Shown here: positions 9,987 through 21,970 of the stretch, one piece after another
How positions within the stretch are numbered: the stretch's first letter is position 1
Layout: each line of letters begins with the position of its first letter
From: Rhynchospora pubera
Taxonomy: Eukaryota > Streptophyta > Magnoliopsida > Poales > Cyperaceae
DNA length: 64,000 nucleotides
Assembly: GCA_028095005.1 (NCBI GenBank)
Contig: CM051459.1
Coordinates: forward strand, 198,439,902 to 198,503,901
Direction of reading: 5' to 3'
Made by a program: the position numbers and the translations under genes
Notes under the pieces: generated by a model
The model's database searches: none
The model's input: the letters and a program-made list of their open reading frames with translations, nothing else
What the model was told of the DNA's origin: nothing

Positions 9987-12337
9987 TTATCCAACCGTAG
10001 CAAGAGAAGCCTCAGCTGTTTTGCTGTTCAAAAGGACTTCCTCAATAGTTTTGTTGATAATGCTATTTCTGCCCTGTAAATTGAATTATAAGAAAAATTA
10101 ATATAGGAAATCAAGCACCACCTTGAATTCAGCATATTCAAACATATTTACCATACAGTCTAGGAATCTCTCAACAACATAAAGCATGAAAAACTTCTTC
10201 CTTCTTAGTTTTAAATAATTCCCAAACTACCCCTCACACTCAATTTAAACAATCTGCAAACTTCTCACAATGCATAGCATTACAAAGATGCTACCATAAA
10301 AACCTTGACTCGTCACTTGCATTCCCTATTTAACATGGAAAACATTTCTTGTACGAAATGAAACACAGGTTTGGTGACATATCTGATATTATATGAATAA
10401 AATATTAAAATGTAACAAACAAAGAGGTTAAAATAATTACCAACCTTAATTCCGATGGCTAGGGCTGTTCTGACATTAACCAGTTGCCCTAACCTAAGAG
10501 AACTTCCTTTATTATCTCTTAATGCTAGCACAGGCACATTTCTCGAGGCAGCAATCACTGGTACGTGCTTCGTCAGCCATTTAGGGTTACAATCAGTAGC
10601 TAAAAGCACAGCCTAAATAGAGATATCACATTATAAGATTTGTGTTCTTGTTTTGTAAAATTAAGGTGCATTGCAGGACCTCAAAATATAATGCATAACC
10701 CTGTGACATTAAAAATACCTTATACAGCAAAAACACTTAGAACTTATGGAAAGATCACGAGTACACATGCTACAAATTCTTATAGAATGATATTTGAATG
10801 GTAATAAGTTTCCACATACCGAAAGGGAAAGGTAGGTCACAGAGGATATTTTACAATGTTTTCATGGTATTAGTTGTGAAAGATATTTCCCATGTCTTAT
10901 AGGGGTAAAGGAAACTGTCAGTACAATACATGTGCAGCTCTAATTATCTGTGAAGATGGATTATCCTTGTTCTTTATCATATCAGACAAAGAGCTTCTAA
11001 TTATTTCCACAAACAAAGAAACTTAGACTAGAAGAGATGTAGTGTGATCTAAAATCTCAGATGAAACCAACCAATGCAGCACAGATTAAATACTTGAGTA
11101 CAAAAGGCAATGATAAAAAAAAATTAATAACCTGAAGTGCCACAGGAGATTTACATGGGACTCTTGTCGTCTTATCATCCTCTTTCGAATTTGTATTTAA
11201 ATCAGGTACAGGCATTCTCTCAAGCACGCGTGTCACATCATTTACCCCAATTGCAAAATGCAACTACACCATTAAACATCATTTGGTTAATGCAAATTAC
11301 CAAAGTACATCCACGCCTATATTTGCAATGGAAATCATTCATTTGAAACAATCAAGATGACTGACCCTAAATAATGTAATAATGCATGCCTAATTGTCCT
11401 CCAATAATTCAACTGAATTTAACCTTATTGGCTCTCAGCTCGCAGTAAAATGCATTCAACCTCAAAATAAGCCAAGGAAATAAAAGAATGGCCGTACAGG
11501 TAGAACCAATACTTGGCACTCCATTTGATACAAAGTGAACTGCCAATATGTAGACTACCTTAGTCCATATCTTATCAGGCACTTGTCCTTTGGAAGCTTT
11601 GGCCAGTTCCACACTCCTACATGAAAATTATAATATTTTGTCATCATACCTTGACAGTTTTTACAAGCAAAACCATACAGGTATAGATACTTAGCAGAAT
11701 TAAACTAGAAGGTATGATATTGTCGTCTATTGAGACCGCATCGTAGTTTAGTCCTATCTTGACTTATTTCTACAGTAAGGCTTTAATTATATTACCAACC
11801 AACCTTGCACTATAAAATTGAATCTCAATTTTTAAAAAATTGATATAACAGTAGAAATGACTCCAGATTATAGGTAACAATTGAGTTTTACCTCTGTAAT
11901 TTATCCAGAAGAAAATCAAGCCTGTCTCCTTCAAAGCAACTTGAGCTATCTCTGCTATTAAATGCACAAATTGACCACTAATCATATGGTTACAGAATAA
12001 TTTGAGTAAAACAGGTGAAAGTTCTAAGAAAGGCACAGTAAGCTTGTTCTAATAAACATTAACCACTTTTGTGATGCTTCCACTTGATAGTCACCTTTAT
12101 GCATTATGGTTGAAATTCAATGCATTAAACCTTCCTTGTACTGTTACTCAGCACAAGAAGATAGTCACCTTTATGCATTACGGTTGAAATTCAATGCATT
12201 AAACCTTCCTTGTACTGTTACTCAGCACAAGAAAACTGCAAAAAAAAAGGTATGAAGAGAATTACTGTATACCTTTCTTGAGGGGCTTTAATGGCCTTAA
12301 TTGGCATGCTATTCTCCTTCTTTCTCTTCTTAGCCAT
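9987..12337 (-). CDS. Ribonuclease P/MRP subunit RPP38-like (L7Ae-family RNA-binding protein)
   Basis: Five coding exons join in frame: 12337-12273, 11616-11559, 11263-11132, 10612-10445 and 10073-9987, giving 169 aa from MAKKRKKENSMP to EASLATVG. All introns are GT-AG. The L7Ae-type core includes AIGVNDVTRVLER, matching the IGVNEVTRALER signature of metazoan RPP38, then VLLATDCNPKWLTKHVPVIA and GQLVNVRTALAIGIK. Known role of the family: RNA binding in RNase P and RNase MRP, in tRNA 5' maturation and rRNA processing, nucleolar. The lysine-rich N-terminus may be a nuclear signal. A non-coding 5' exon ends at 13203, and its intron (13202-12364) has consensus ends. Intron 1 contains a 74-bp tandem duplication. 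A truncated duplicate lies at 196-957. Another L7Ae-family assignment is possible. Confidence 0.85.
12086..12233 (+). repeat. 74-bp tandem duplication in intron 1 of the RPP38-like gene
   Basis: GATAGTCACCTTTATGCATT begins at 12086 and again at 12160, and the following 70 bp are nearly identical. It lies in an intron and should not alter the protein. Confidence 0.9.
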
Positions 12338-13202
12338 TGTTGCTAAAACACCTTACAAGGGAACTGTAACAAACGCCGTCAAATTTCTTCTCTTTAAATC
12401 ATTTACTTGGAAATCAATCATGAATAATTGCAATATTTAATTACTCTTAAGATGCCATGTCGGCTAAGGGTATAAAAACAAGGTGGCTATTAAGGCAATG
12501 ATGCTTACCAGTACATGTTCTTGGCAAGAAAACAATTTGTTCAACTCGGGTATGATCAAGTTCAATATTGGGTGGGCATAGACGGAGCCATAATTTTTTT
12601 CAATGGGGTTCACATATCATATATTATTAACAAAATACAATAATAATACAAAAAATATGATAAATATATGGATTATTGAAATAGAAAAAGGGGTGATATT
12701 GATACCTCTTTGCTCTATGTAGAACTGACAGTGTGGGTGGGTTTTCTGGTTAGCCTGGTTCAGTATCAGATTAGAACATGGCATTACTAAATTAGAACAT
12801 GCTGATTCTGTGCCAAATTACAGTATTTAAATCATGCATTACTTTGCAAGCTCTTGCCATGGCTGTTATTCTAAGGTTCAGTGTTAGATTCTCTCAGGAT
12901 GGAACATAATGACGAAAAGTACAAATATAACCATTTGGTTTTACAAAACACAAGGTTCAAAAGAATGCATTTGTGAAACATGCTCCTTTTATATGGTTAT
13001 TATGGTATATTTTCAGAGCTGAAGAGAAAGACTTGGTTAGAATAAGTTTTGAAGATGATAGACTTTGCAATAAAACCCAACTCAGTTTAGCCTTTTCATG
13101 CTGAAAGTAGCTAACTAGAACCCACCAACTATCTCCAGTTTTCACATATGTGCCCGTATTGGTTTATTGTAAAAGAAAAACGTGGTGTCGATATGTGCTT
13201 AC

Positions 13203-13400
13203 CAGTATGCAGAAAGAGAGGTCGGTGTGAGGGAACAGCTGGGAAGTCAAGACGGGAGATGAGAGAAATGAGAAGAGAGGAGAGGATGCGCTTAAACGAG
13301 TTTTCACGAGAGATTTTGAAGGGAAGAAAGCGCGACAGGAGGTAGCCGGCGAGAAATTGAAGACCCCGTGAGGAAAGAATCGGTCCTGAACTCCTGATAT
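13203..13400 (-). promoter_or_regulatory. Probable 5'-untranslated exon and promoter of the RPP38-like gene
   Basis: On the minus strand a GC-richer, pyrimidine-rich stretch ends in CTCTCTTTCTGCATACTG followed by GTAAGC, a good donor at 13202. The matching acceptor TTTGTTACAG ends at 12364, 26 bp upstream of the start codon. The start of transcription is not defined; 13340-13400 is a guess from composition. Open frames on both strands here are not convincing coding sequence. Confidence 0.5.
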
Positions 13401-13499
13401 GGGGCATCCCACAAATTTGACATCCCCGACATCCCATAGACCCATGTGAGATTAACAGGTTGGCCCAACATGATCTTCATAAGCTGGACGACGCTGATG

Positions 13500-16400
13500 T
13501 CATCTAAATACTGAGAGTATTTAATATGATGTAGGGGAGTATATAAATACGTTTTTTATAAAATAAAATAAAATTTAACAAATTTAATAATGTTTATAAT
13601 GAATCAAATTTCATCATTTGACTTTATTCGAGTATAACATAAGGGAGTATATATTTTTACATAAGGAATTAAATTATTCATATTAATGGAGTATTTATTT
13701 TTTTCAACAATTTGTCTTGAAGAAATGATTAAATATTTATTAGATAGTACAAATATAAACTAAGGGAGCATATGCTTCATCATAAGGAATTCAAATAAGC
13801 ACGCATAATGTAAAAAAAATTGAACTTATTTTTTTAAACGATTAGTCTTCAAAAAGTATTGACAGAAGGGATTATATATCTCTACAGAAGGAATTACAAT
13901 ATCCATAATAATAGAGTACTTATTTTTATAACAATTAAACTCAAATTAATAATAAATATACACAGTTACACATACAGCATTAAAATCAAATTCAAGTAAC
14001 AATTTATTCAGAGTGAACATCAAAATGTCATTCATAGGATATGTCAACAAACGAAACGCGACCACAAGCTCGTCATCACAAATATCAATCTGGACAAAAA
14101 AAAAAGAACAAATTATTAATTTGCAATAAACACTCATTTAACATATAAAGTTACTCCATTAAACAAATATAACTACACTACATGAAAAAATGACAAAGGA
14201 AACTAAATACCTATTCTTCTTTATTATGTACTCAATTTCCCAATATATTTACTCCCTTATGGTACAATAATTACACTTCTAACTTACGGGTAATATACTG
14301 AAAATATGCAATGAAGGTCCAGATTATATAATTAAACAATTCCCTATATACAAATAAATGAATACATATTAAAAACTAAGTGAATGATATGCTGCATATC
14401 AACTAAATGCCAAACATCAGAATAGACTAGACATTTAAATACTCCCTTTTATGTAAATAAATGAACACATATATAAATAAATACTCCCTCATATGTAAAT
14501 AAAAGAAAAAATTAACCTGATAATGCCATATCAACTAAAAAAATGCAATACACCTGCAAGATAAAAAAAGAATAATTGTCAAAAATATAAATTAATCACA
14601 CTTATCGATAAAACTATACTATTGGTATTTGAAATGAGTATCATATGATCAACATTAATTCAACATAAAAAATATAAATGATTTCAAACCTTAACTGCTA
14701 ATATATACTCCCTTTGTATTTTATATTTACTCTCTTATATTTAAATATATAATCTCTTCTTTTAAATATATACTCCCTTATAGTTTAATTTTTCATGCTT
14801 TAATAGATACTCCCTTATATAAAAATACATACATCCTTATGTAAAAGTATATACTCAGGTAGATGGTCTAGGCATACCAAAATTCAAAGGTTACCATCCA
14901 TCCCCTATAGTTAAACATTTCATGCTTTAATATATACTCCCTTATGTAAAAGTATATACTCATTCATGGTAAACATATATTCCTATGTGTTTCAATATAT
15001 ACTCCCTTATAGTTCTAAATATACTCCTTGTAGTTAAACTATATAATCCCTTCTTTTAAATATATACTCTCTTATAATAATTTTTTCATGCTTTAATAGA
15101 TACTCCTTTATATAAAAATACATACATCCTTATATAAAAGTATATGCTCAGATAGGTGGTCTAGACCTACCAAATTCAGAGGTTACCACCCATCCCCTAT
15201 AATTAAACATTTCATGCTTTAATATATACTCCCTGATGTAAAAGTAGATACTCATTCATGGTAAACATATATCCCTATGTGTTTCAATATATACTCTCTT
15301 ATAGTTCTAATATACTCCTTATAGTTAAACTATATAATCATTTCTTTTACATATATACTCTCTTATAGTTAATGTTTTCATGCTTTAATAGATACTCCTT
15401 TATATAAAAATACATACATCCTTATATAAAAGTATATGCTCAGGTAGATGGTCTAGACCTACCAAATTCAGAGATTACCATCCATCTCCTATAGTTAAAC
15501 ATTTCATGCTTTAATATATACTCCCTTATGTAAAAGTATATATTCATTCATGGTAAACATATATTCCTATGTGTTTCAATATATACTCTCTTATAGTTCT
15601 AAATATACTCCTTATAGTTCAAATATATAATCCCTTCTTTTAAATATATACTATCTTATAGTTAATTTTTTCATGCATTAATAGATACTCCTTTATATAA
15701 AAATACATACATCCTTATATAAAAGTATATGCTCAGGTAGGTGGTCTAGACCTACCAAATTCAGAGGTTACCATCCATCCCCTATAGTTAAACATTTCAT
15801 GCTTTGATATATAGATACTCCCTCATCCATATTTATTTAGTCCCTTAAATTAATTAGATACACACAGTTAAAACTATATCTACTTCCTTATTCTAAAGTA
15901 ATTACACTTGTAACAAATAGATACAAAGTTAACTAACTCCTAATTTATCATCCTAATATTCATTTTCTGTAACATGAATTTTAACTTTTACTACCTTATT
16001 TCTTACTCCCTTAATCTAAAATATATACTCCCTTATGTATAAAACGGGACTCACAATGTAACATGTGATTTTACTCCTAGTACATTAATAGTTAATCCCT
16101 AGATACAAATTATATACTCCCATATATCAGATATAAAAATATATCTACTCCCTTATTCTTAGGTGATTACACTGTAACAAACAAATAAAAAATAACTAAT
16201 AATTAAGGATGAAATTTACATTTTCTATGACATGAATTTAAAATTTTTTACTACCTTAATTCTTACTCCCCTAATATAAAATATGTACTCCCTTATACTA
16301 TGGTAATTACACTTGTAACAAATAGATACAAAAATAACTAATAATTAAAAAATGAAACTTACATTTTTTGTAACATGAGTTCAAACTGTTGCTACCTTAG

Positions 16401-16645
16401 TTCTTACTCACTTAATCTAAAATATATACTCTCTTATGTGAATAATTGATCCCACAATGTAACATCTTATTCAACTTCTAGTATAGTTAATCCATGTATA
16501 CAAATTATATACTCTCTCGTGTCAAATAATATGTTTTAATAGATACCTCCTTGTATAAATGTATATACTCACTTGCGCTAAAATATATATTCCTATGTAT
16601 TTCAATATATACTTTTAATATATATACTCCCTTATATTTAACTAT
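13500..16645. repeat. TACTCCCTTATA-rich array, left part
   Basis: The motif TATACTCCCTTATA and close variants recur dozens of times, spaced by AT-rich sequence. Between about 13500 and 13900 it is mostly in reverse orientation (AAGGGAGTATATA); from about 14200 to 16645 it is forward. No coding region is supported. The array resumes at 21600-21960 on the far side of the solo LTR, so the two parts were once joined. Confidence 0.8.
14750..15830 (+). repeat. 293-bp tandem repeat, about four units
   Basis: Within the array a higher-order unit repeats. Its landmark GGTCTAGACCTACCAAATTC (first copy GGTCTAGGCATACCAAAATT) has GGTCTA at 14865, 15158, 15450 and 15743, giving periods of 293, 292 and 293 bp. 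Each unit contains the blocks TTTCATGCTTTAATA, TACATACATCCTTATA and TTCCTATGTGTTTCAATATA. Confidence 0.92.
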
Positions 16646-18290
16646 TGTAACAACCTAGAAATACCAGACCTAGTTTAATTGTGATGGTTAGCTTAATTCT
16701 TAAAATAATACTAGGAAAAATATAATTTTAAAACTAATAACCCTTAAATCAATTAATTTAATTATAACACTAAAACTTACTCGAAATCGAAATCTTTTAA
16801 TTTGTGTAGTATCTAAAAATAATTTAAATGATTCTAGCAAAATCAGAGCTGATTGAAATTCAAATCTAATATTCAAAACAATTAAAAATCTAATAAAACA
16901 AATCATCAGTCAACCCATATGAGTTGCAACATCCTTTGTTTTAAAGTGGTGGCCACAGAAGATCTGAGGGGTAAAAATTTGATAAAAACCAAATTTTCAC
17001 CGTGGCACCATCTCTGTTTCTCTCTCTTTTTCGTTTCTTTTTCCGCTCCGTCCGATCCCCTCTCTTCTCTCCTCTTCTCCGACGCGAGAAATTCTCGAAT
17101 TTGTCGAAGGGATGGGCTGTGACCAGCCAATCCCATCGCACCACCAGCCTCCCTTCTCCGATTGGCTGGCCTAGTTTGTTCTTATCCGCTTGAGACAGCC
17201 GTGTGACGTGGCTGTAAGATTCGAGCATGGGAGGTGATCTCTGCCGTTGGCTTCCCTCTTCCCTCTCCTCTGCACCAGCGACTATTTAAACCCTCCTCTC
17301 TATCTCGTTTCCTTGGCTGGCTAGGCGATTAGGGTTTTCAACTGAAGATAGAGAGAGAGAGAGAGAGGAACGAAGGAAGAGAGGGAAAGAGAGGATAGCT
17401 GCCAGAGACCCAAGGTATACCCATCTCTTGTCTTGTAATCAATTTGATTAAGCTGATTTCTTGATTCGTTGATTGAAAGTTGGGGAAATTTAAAATCCGA
17501 ATTTTTGAGTTGTGTATGCTGTTATGCCTTGTTCGAATGCTGTAATAACTCTTTGGTAGGTGAATTGAACCCCAAGACAGTAAATTTGGCAGTGGAATTT
17601 AGCTGAACCTTGAACTAATACATTTGTGTTCCGTTATAGACCTAATTGAGCAAAACTGAATGAAATCCTGAGTTATATTAATGGTTGGGCATAAAGGAGA
17701 CCTGTGTGAGCTTTACGACTGGGTTTTAGGCTTGGTACCAGTCTTTGGTACCACTGTGGTACCTCTGGTATTTCTCTGGTACGCTGTGTCGACTCAGGGA
17801 CTGATTTGTAAGGAAAAAAGGACCTATTTGTGAATTTCTAGGGGCCTGTTTATGAGGAAAGGACTGGAATATAAATTATTTTGATTCAAGGGCCCCTGGG
17901 GGAAAAGGTGTGTGACAGTGGGTCGGATCCTGACCCCTCTTACCGGATCCGTGCGGACCCGTTACGACTGGCTCAGGTCAACTGGGTCAGGTTGACCTGG
18001 CTCAGTCCATTTGATGATTTGGGCCGAGACTTTTTGGGCCGAAACTTTATGGGCCGAAAGGAAAAAAAAAAGAGTTGGGCTGGGCTCAAATTTTCGAATA
18101 TGGGCTGAAATTTCAGAAATTTAAAAAGATAATTATAAAACTTAATCTTTGATTAAGTTAAATTAAATGTGGGCTTAATATTTAATTAATTAAAGGAGAG
18201 GCCATTAGAAATAATTGGGTATTCCTTTAGTTAAGCGGGATTCGATTTTTCGGGAGATGATGAGAATAGTCTGAGTGAGTCAAGTACAGA

Positions 18291-19563
18291 TAGGGGTGAA
18301 AATGGAAATCGTTCAAACCGTTTTTCGTTTCGTTTCGTGCAAAACGAAACAAAACAGAATGGAATTTTGGTTTCGTCTCTTGAGCGAAACGATTAAACGC
18401 AAATAGAGGCAGTTTCGTCTGGATTGCGAAACGATTAGCGAAATTGTACTGTTCCGTTTCGTTTCAATCGTCTATTTCGTCAAAACATTCTACATTGTTG
18501 CTATTATTAATATACCAGGGAACATTTTGCGGAGAAAACTAAGAAAATCTATTTTTTGCCGCTCCCATCCAGATTTCATTTCTCCTCCTGAGCGCTAGGG
18601 TTTCGTCTCCTCCTACCCTGCGCCGCTAAGCTCACGATTCACCCCTCTACTTCTTCTCCGATCTATACTCACCCTTCTCTCTTCTCTCCTTCTTCCCTTC
18701 CACCAAGCCGAGCAACTACCTCACCCGATTGCTCCAATCGAAACCCCACAGAGAATTCCGTCTTCGTCGTTCCTCTTTCTCCTCTGACAGCCTCTCCCTC
18801 TCACTCATCCCTCTTTTTTTCTCAAACCGAAACCCCAACTAAAAACCCTCTCACTTACTGCCTCTCTTGAACTGGCACGGTGGTGCTTCAGACCTAGCAC
18901 GATGGCGCTTCAGACCTGGCACAGTGGTGGTGCTTCGTGGGATCAAGATGTACCAAAAATGCACTGAGCTTTTGATCAAGGTCAGTGCGCCATTCAAGCC
19001 AAGAGGGTTACCATCATGCCCAAAGTCAGTGGTAGCCGACTGATAGATCTGTGTTGATGATTTGGACGTCTGCACTTCTTACTGAACTGACAACAATCGA
19101 GTGCTACTGCTATCTCTCCCACTTCTGTAGGCGTTAAGGTGAAGAGCAGTGAAGGTTTCGAATTCTGGCTTAAAGTTGGAGATTTTGTATAGCCTGCAAA
19201 GCAACTTTCATTGATTATGTATTTCTTATTCTTTCTTTTTTTATTATTAGAGCTTGTACAGTCTCCTAATTGCTTCTATTATCTTTTGTTGTGTTAACCT
19301 TGCTGATTATGCAAAGCAATTTGCTGATTTTGTATAGCCTCCTAAAACCAGATGGTTATAATTAATTTAAAAAAAATGGAAAACGGTTAAACAATCAAAA
19401 CGGTTAAGATCGTTATAATTGACGGAACGACTGGCGCAACGGAAAGTTATTGCGTTCAGAGGGCGCAACGCAACACGAAACAAAGTAAAATTCCGTGATA
19501 TAAGGCGAAACGATTAACGAAATCAGTCATTTGCGTGATCGTTTGAGTCGTTTTGCACCCCTA
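18291..19563. mobile_element. hAT-type element nested in the solo LTR, 1273 bp
   Basis: Ends TAGGGGTGAAAA and TTTTGCACCCCTA form short inverted repeats, flanked by a perfect 8-bp duplication AGTACAGA (18283-18290 and 19564-19571). Both subterminal regions are dense in CGTTTCG/CGAAACGATT motifs, typical of hAT transposase-binding regions. The interior (about 18555-18900) looks like a plant 5' leader (GCGCTAGGGTTTCGTC) followed by a short imperfect repeat around TGGCACGGTGGTGCTTCAGA. No transposase frame is visible, so it is non-autonomous. Confidence 0.88.
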
Positions 19564-19841
19564 AGTACAGATATAATGGCAACCAAATCACCGACTTTCT
19601 GATCCCAAACAAATAATCAAAATTTCAGTTTTAATTGCGTTTCTATTTATTTCTATTTTCTATTTTTACTTTTCTATTTGTAAATAACTAATCACATATT
19701 TAAAAATAAGTAATAAATAAGATTCTAATATTTAACATTCTAGATTTTACACTAAAAACCATTAACAAATAATTAAGATAATAACAATACCAATAGTAAT
19801 AATAAGATTAACTTAAAATTTGTAATAAACCATAATTGATT

Positions 19842-19842
19842 A

Positions 19843-19876
<34 letters not shown>
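19842..19876 (+). repeat. (TAA)n microsatellite in the solo LTR
   Basis: About eleven uninterrupted AAT/TAA units. Confidence 0.9.
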
Positions 19877-19882
<6 letters not shown>

Positions 19883-20839
19883 TTTCTGATAACACAAGCA
19901 ATTACTATAAAATAAAAAAAAGTAATGTTGACCTAATAAAGTAAGCCAAACTTGTAAATCTAGGAATTAGATAGGGAAACCAAATAATTTTAATAACTTT
20001 TCAACCAAATTACAGGAGACTTGACGGACCCGAGTTTTGAACCACCCGCAGGTGCGAAAACGTGGATTTTTATAGAAATCTGAATCCTGGTAAAGTAAAT
20101 ACTGCATGGCATGTTGACAATCCGTTTTGAATGCATGAAATTCATTGTTTTTCTTTAAGAACAAATATTTTAACTCATGTTGAATATGAATGCATGTCAT
20201 TTCAAATTATTCAGAGAATCAGGCAAGTTCGTGTATCCCTTTGTTATTTAACGAGCTAGCATAGCTCAAATATCCTTGCCTAAAAGAAGGAAGTTTATAA
20301 GACACAGAAGATCACTAGAATTTGGATCGAATATGAAATCAAAGCCACTCTCCGGAGTCGGTTGGCCCCCGGCTTCGGCCAGTTCGATAGCGCTATATGG
20401 ATTTGGAATCCTCTTTCGCCACTTGAGTAAGGGACAGCTCCCTTTTGCCACTCAAGTTAGAGGAAGGTCTCCTTTTGCCACCCAACCGGTTGGGTTAGGG
20501 GATCTGAGTGAGTTTGAGATATGATGAGATGTGATGTGATATGACTTGATTTACTGATATTCTGTGACTTACTGTTTGTTGTTATTGCAAATTATTTTGC
20601 AGCATGGTTCTGATCGGACCCTTTTTGTTTCGTTGTTCGGTATGCAGCTGACTACAGACTTGCATCACTTTTGATTTCATCATCACATATTTATTTTCAT
20701 TTATTTAATTAATTATTATTTATTTTCATCTATTGTTATGAAAGAGTATTAGTTCTGGATTAAGATTCCAACTAGAAATCCACGTCTGGAACTAAAACTC
20801 GCACTGAGAAATTGTTTCTCACTCGCGTTTGTTTTTGGC

Positions 20840-21139
20840 ATGATCCTCGATGGTTGGGGGTTCCAGGCGACGCACCATCCGGTTAGGTCACAGCCGCTAG
20901 CTGTTTTCGATGGATCCCATGTACATATTCGTCTTTATGTACCCCACCTCCATGCTACTATAGGTTACCATGTTTCACTTGCCCCTACTGGTATGTATGT
21001 GTATTTTGAGTACCCCGACCCTCCCGCTGCTCCAGCCCCACCTATGCCCCCAGCACCTCCACCCACTCCCGAGCCAGTTGCACCTAGTCCTGTGATCCAG
21101 ATAGATAGTGATTATGAGGATGACCCTGATGTTTTCTGA
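20840..21139 (+). CDS. Proline-rich open frame inside the solo LTR, hypothetical
   Basis: A 99-codon frame runs from MILDGWGFQATHHPV to DSDYEDDPDVF. It has a histidine-rich first half, a proline-alanine block (PPAAPAPPMPPAPPPTPEP) at about residues 60-80, and an acidic tail. I do not recognise a domain. It could be the tail of a retrotransposon polyprotein or an LTR-encoded accessory frame, but chance is not excluded. Codon bias toward C and G differs from the AT-rich surroundings, which mildly supports past coding. Confidence 0.3.
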   Translation: MILDGWGFQATHHPVRSQPLAVFDGSHVHIRLYVPHLHATIGYHVSLAPTGMYVYFEYPDPPAAPAPPMPPAPPPTPEPVAPSPVIQIDSDYEDDPDVF

Positions 21140-21604
21140 GTTATGATGTAGTGATGTTATGTGGTTGTGAGGAACTGGAATCAGCTTTTGATTTCACCTG
21201 TACTAGTTCTTGTTTATACTGTGTGTGAACTAGACTGTGTGATTGTTTATAGATTCCAGTTTCCTAGGGAAAACAGTAGTCACATTTTGAGGAGTATGTA
21301 TGGATACTTTCTGTAGTACTTGGTATGTTATGGACGTTATGCTTGTTGTGTTGGTATTTCTTTCTTTCTGTTTTTATTATTTTTGCTTAAGTTAGGACAA
21401 GATAATATTTCTACTATATTATCTGTTATGAATAAATTCAAAATGAAAAGGTAAAAAAAAAATATATACGGTTATTGCTATATAGAAATACATGTATAAA
21501 ACGTCAATAGACATTTTCAATAAATTAAGCCTTGCGAGAATACATCGATTTGTATTTTCGTGGCGGGGAAACTGCCCCACCCCATTGCGGGCTGTGACAA
21601 CTAT

Positions 21605-21970
21605 ATAATCAGTTGTTTTAAATATATATTCCCTTATAGTTAAAATTTTCATGTTTTAATAGATACTTCCTTATATTTAACTATATAATCCCTTGTTCTA
21701 AATATATACTCCCTTATAATTAAACTTTTCATGCTTAAAAAGATACTCCCTTATATAAAGTATATAGTCACTTACACTAAATATATACTACTATGTGTTT
21801 CAATATATATTTTTAATAACATATTTAACTATATAATCTCTTACTACCTTAGTTCTTACTCCCTTAATCTAAAATATATATTCTCTTATATAAATAATTG
21901 AACCCATAATTTAACATGTGATTCAACTTTTTAGTACATTAATAATTCGACATTGTTCTATTTTATCACT
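21605..21970 (+). repeat. TACTCCCTTATA-rich array, right part
   Basis: Continues the array broken by the solo LTR: ATATATTCCCTTATAGTTAA, TTTCATGTTTTAATAGATAC and similar blocks match the left part in the same orientation. Confidence 0.8.

Larger units (their letters stand above)
16646..21599 (+). mobile_element. Solo LTR of a Ty3-type retrotransposon, 4.95 kb with a nested hAT
   Basis: The element begins TGTAACAACC at 16646, ends GGGCTGTGACA at 21599, and is flanked by a perfect 5-bp duplication ACTAT (16641-16645 and 21600-21604). TG...CA ends and a 5-bp duplication mark an LTR. No second copy of the terminal sequence occurs inside, no gag or pol is visible, and no primer-binding site can be placed, so a solo LTR is the simplest reading. 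Without the nested hAT (18291-19563) it is about 3.7 kb, in the range of long plant LTRs such as Tekay-type. Promoter-like sequence lies near 17280 (GACTATTTAAACCCTCC), followed by a GA-rich leader with a donor-like CCAAG/GTATACC at about 17414. A non-autonomous element with unrecognised LTRs is the alternative. Confidence 0.8.

Noticed and set aside
9714..10101. Plus-strand open frames of 121 and 63 codons
   Set aside because: They overlap, in antisense, the last exon of the RPP38-like gene (10073-9987), which is supported by splicing and family similarity; they have no recognisable domain.
13129..13445. Overlapping open frames on both strands
   Set aside because: They fall on the probable non-coding first exon of the RPP38-like gene; arginine/serine-rich content comes from GA/CT-rich sequence.
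13500..16645. CRISPR-like or Stowaway-derived origin for the TACTCCC repeats
   Set aside because: Repeat spacing and sequence are too irregular for a CRISPR, and this is plant nuclear DNA. The TACTCCC motif resembles grass Stowaway ends, but the paired ends and TA duplications are missing.
16900..17228. Open frames on both strands near the start of the solo LTR
   Set aside because: Low-complexity CT-rich promoter/leader sequence of the LTR; no conserved protein features.
16646..21599. Full-length retrotransposon with two LTRs
   Set aside because: The starting sequence TGTAACAACCTAG is not repeated inside, and no gag, protease, reverse transcriptase or integrase motif was seen.
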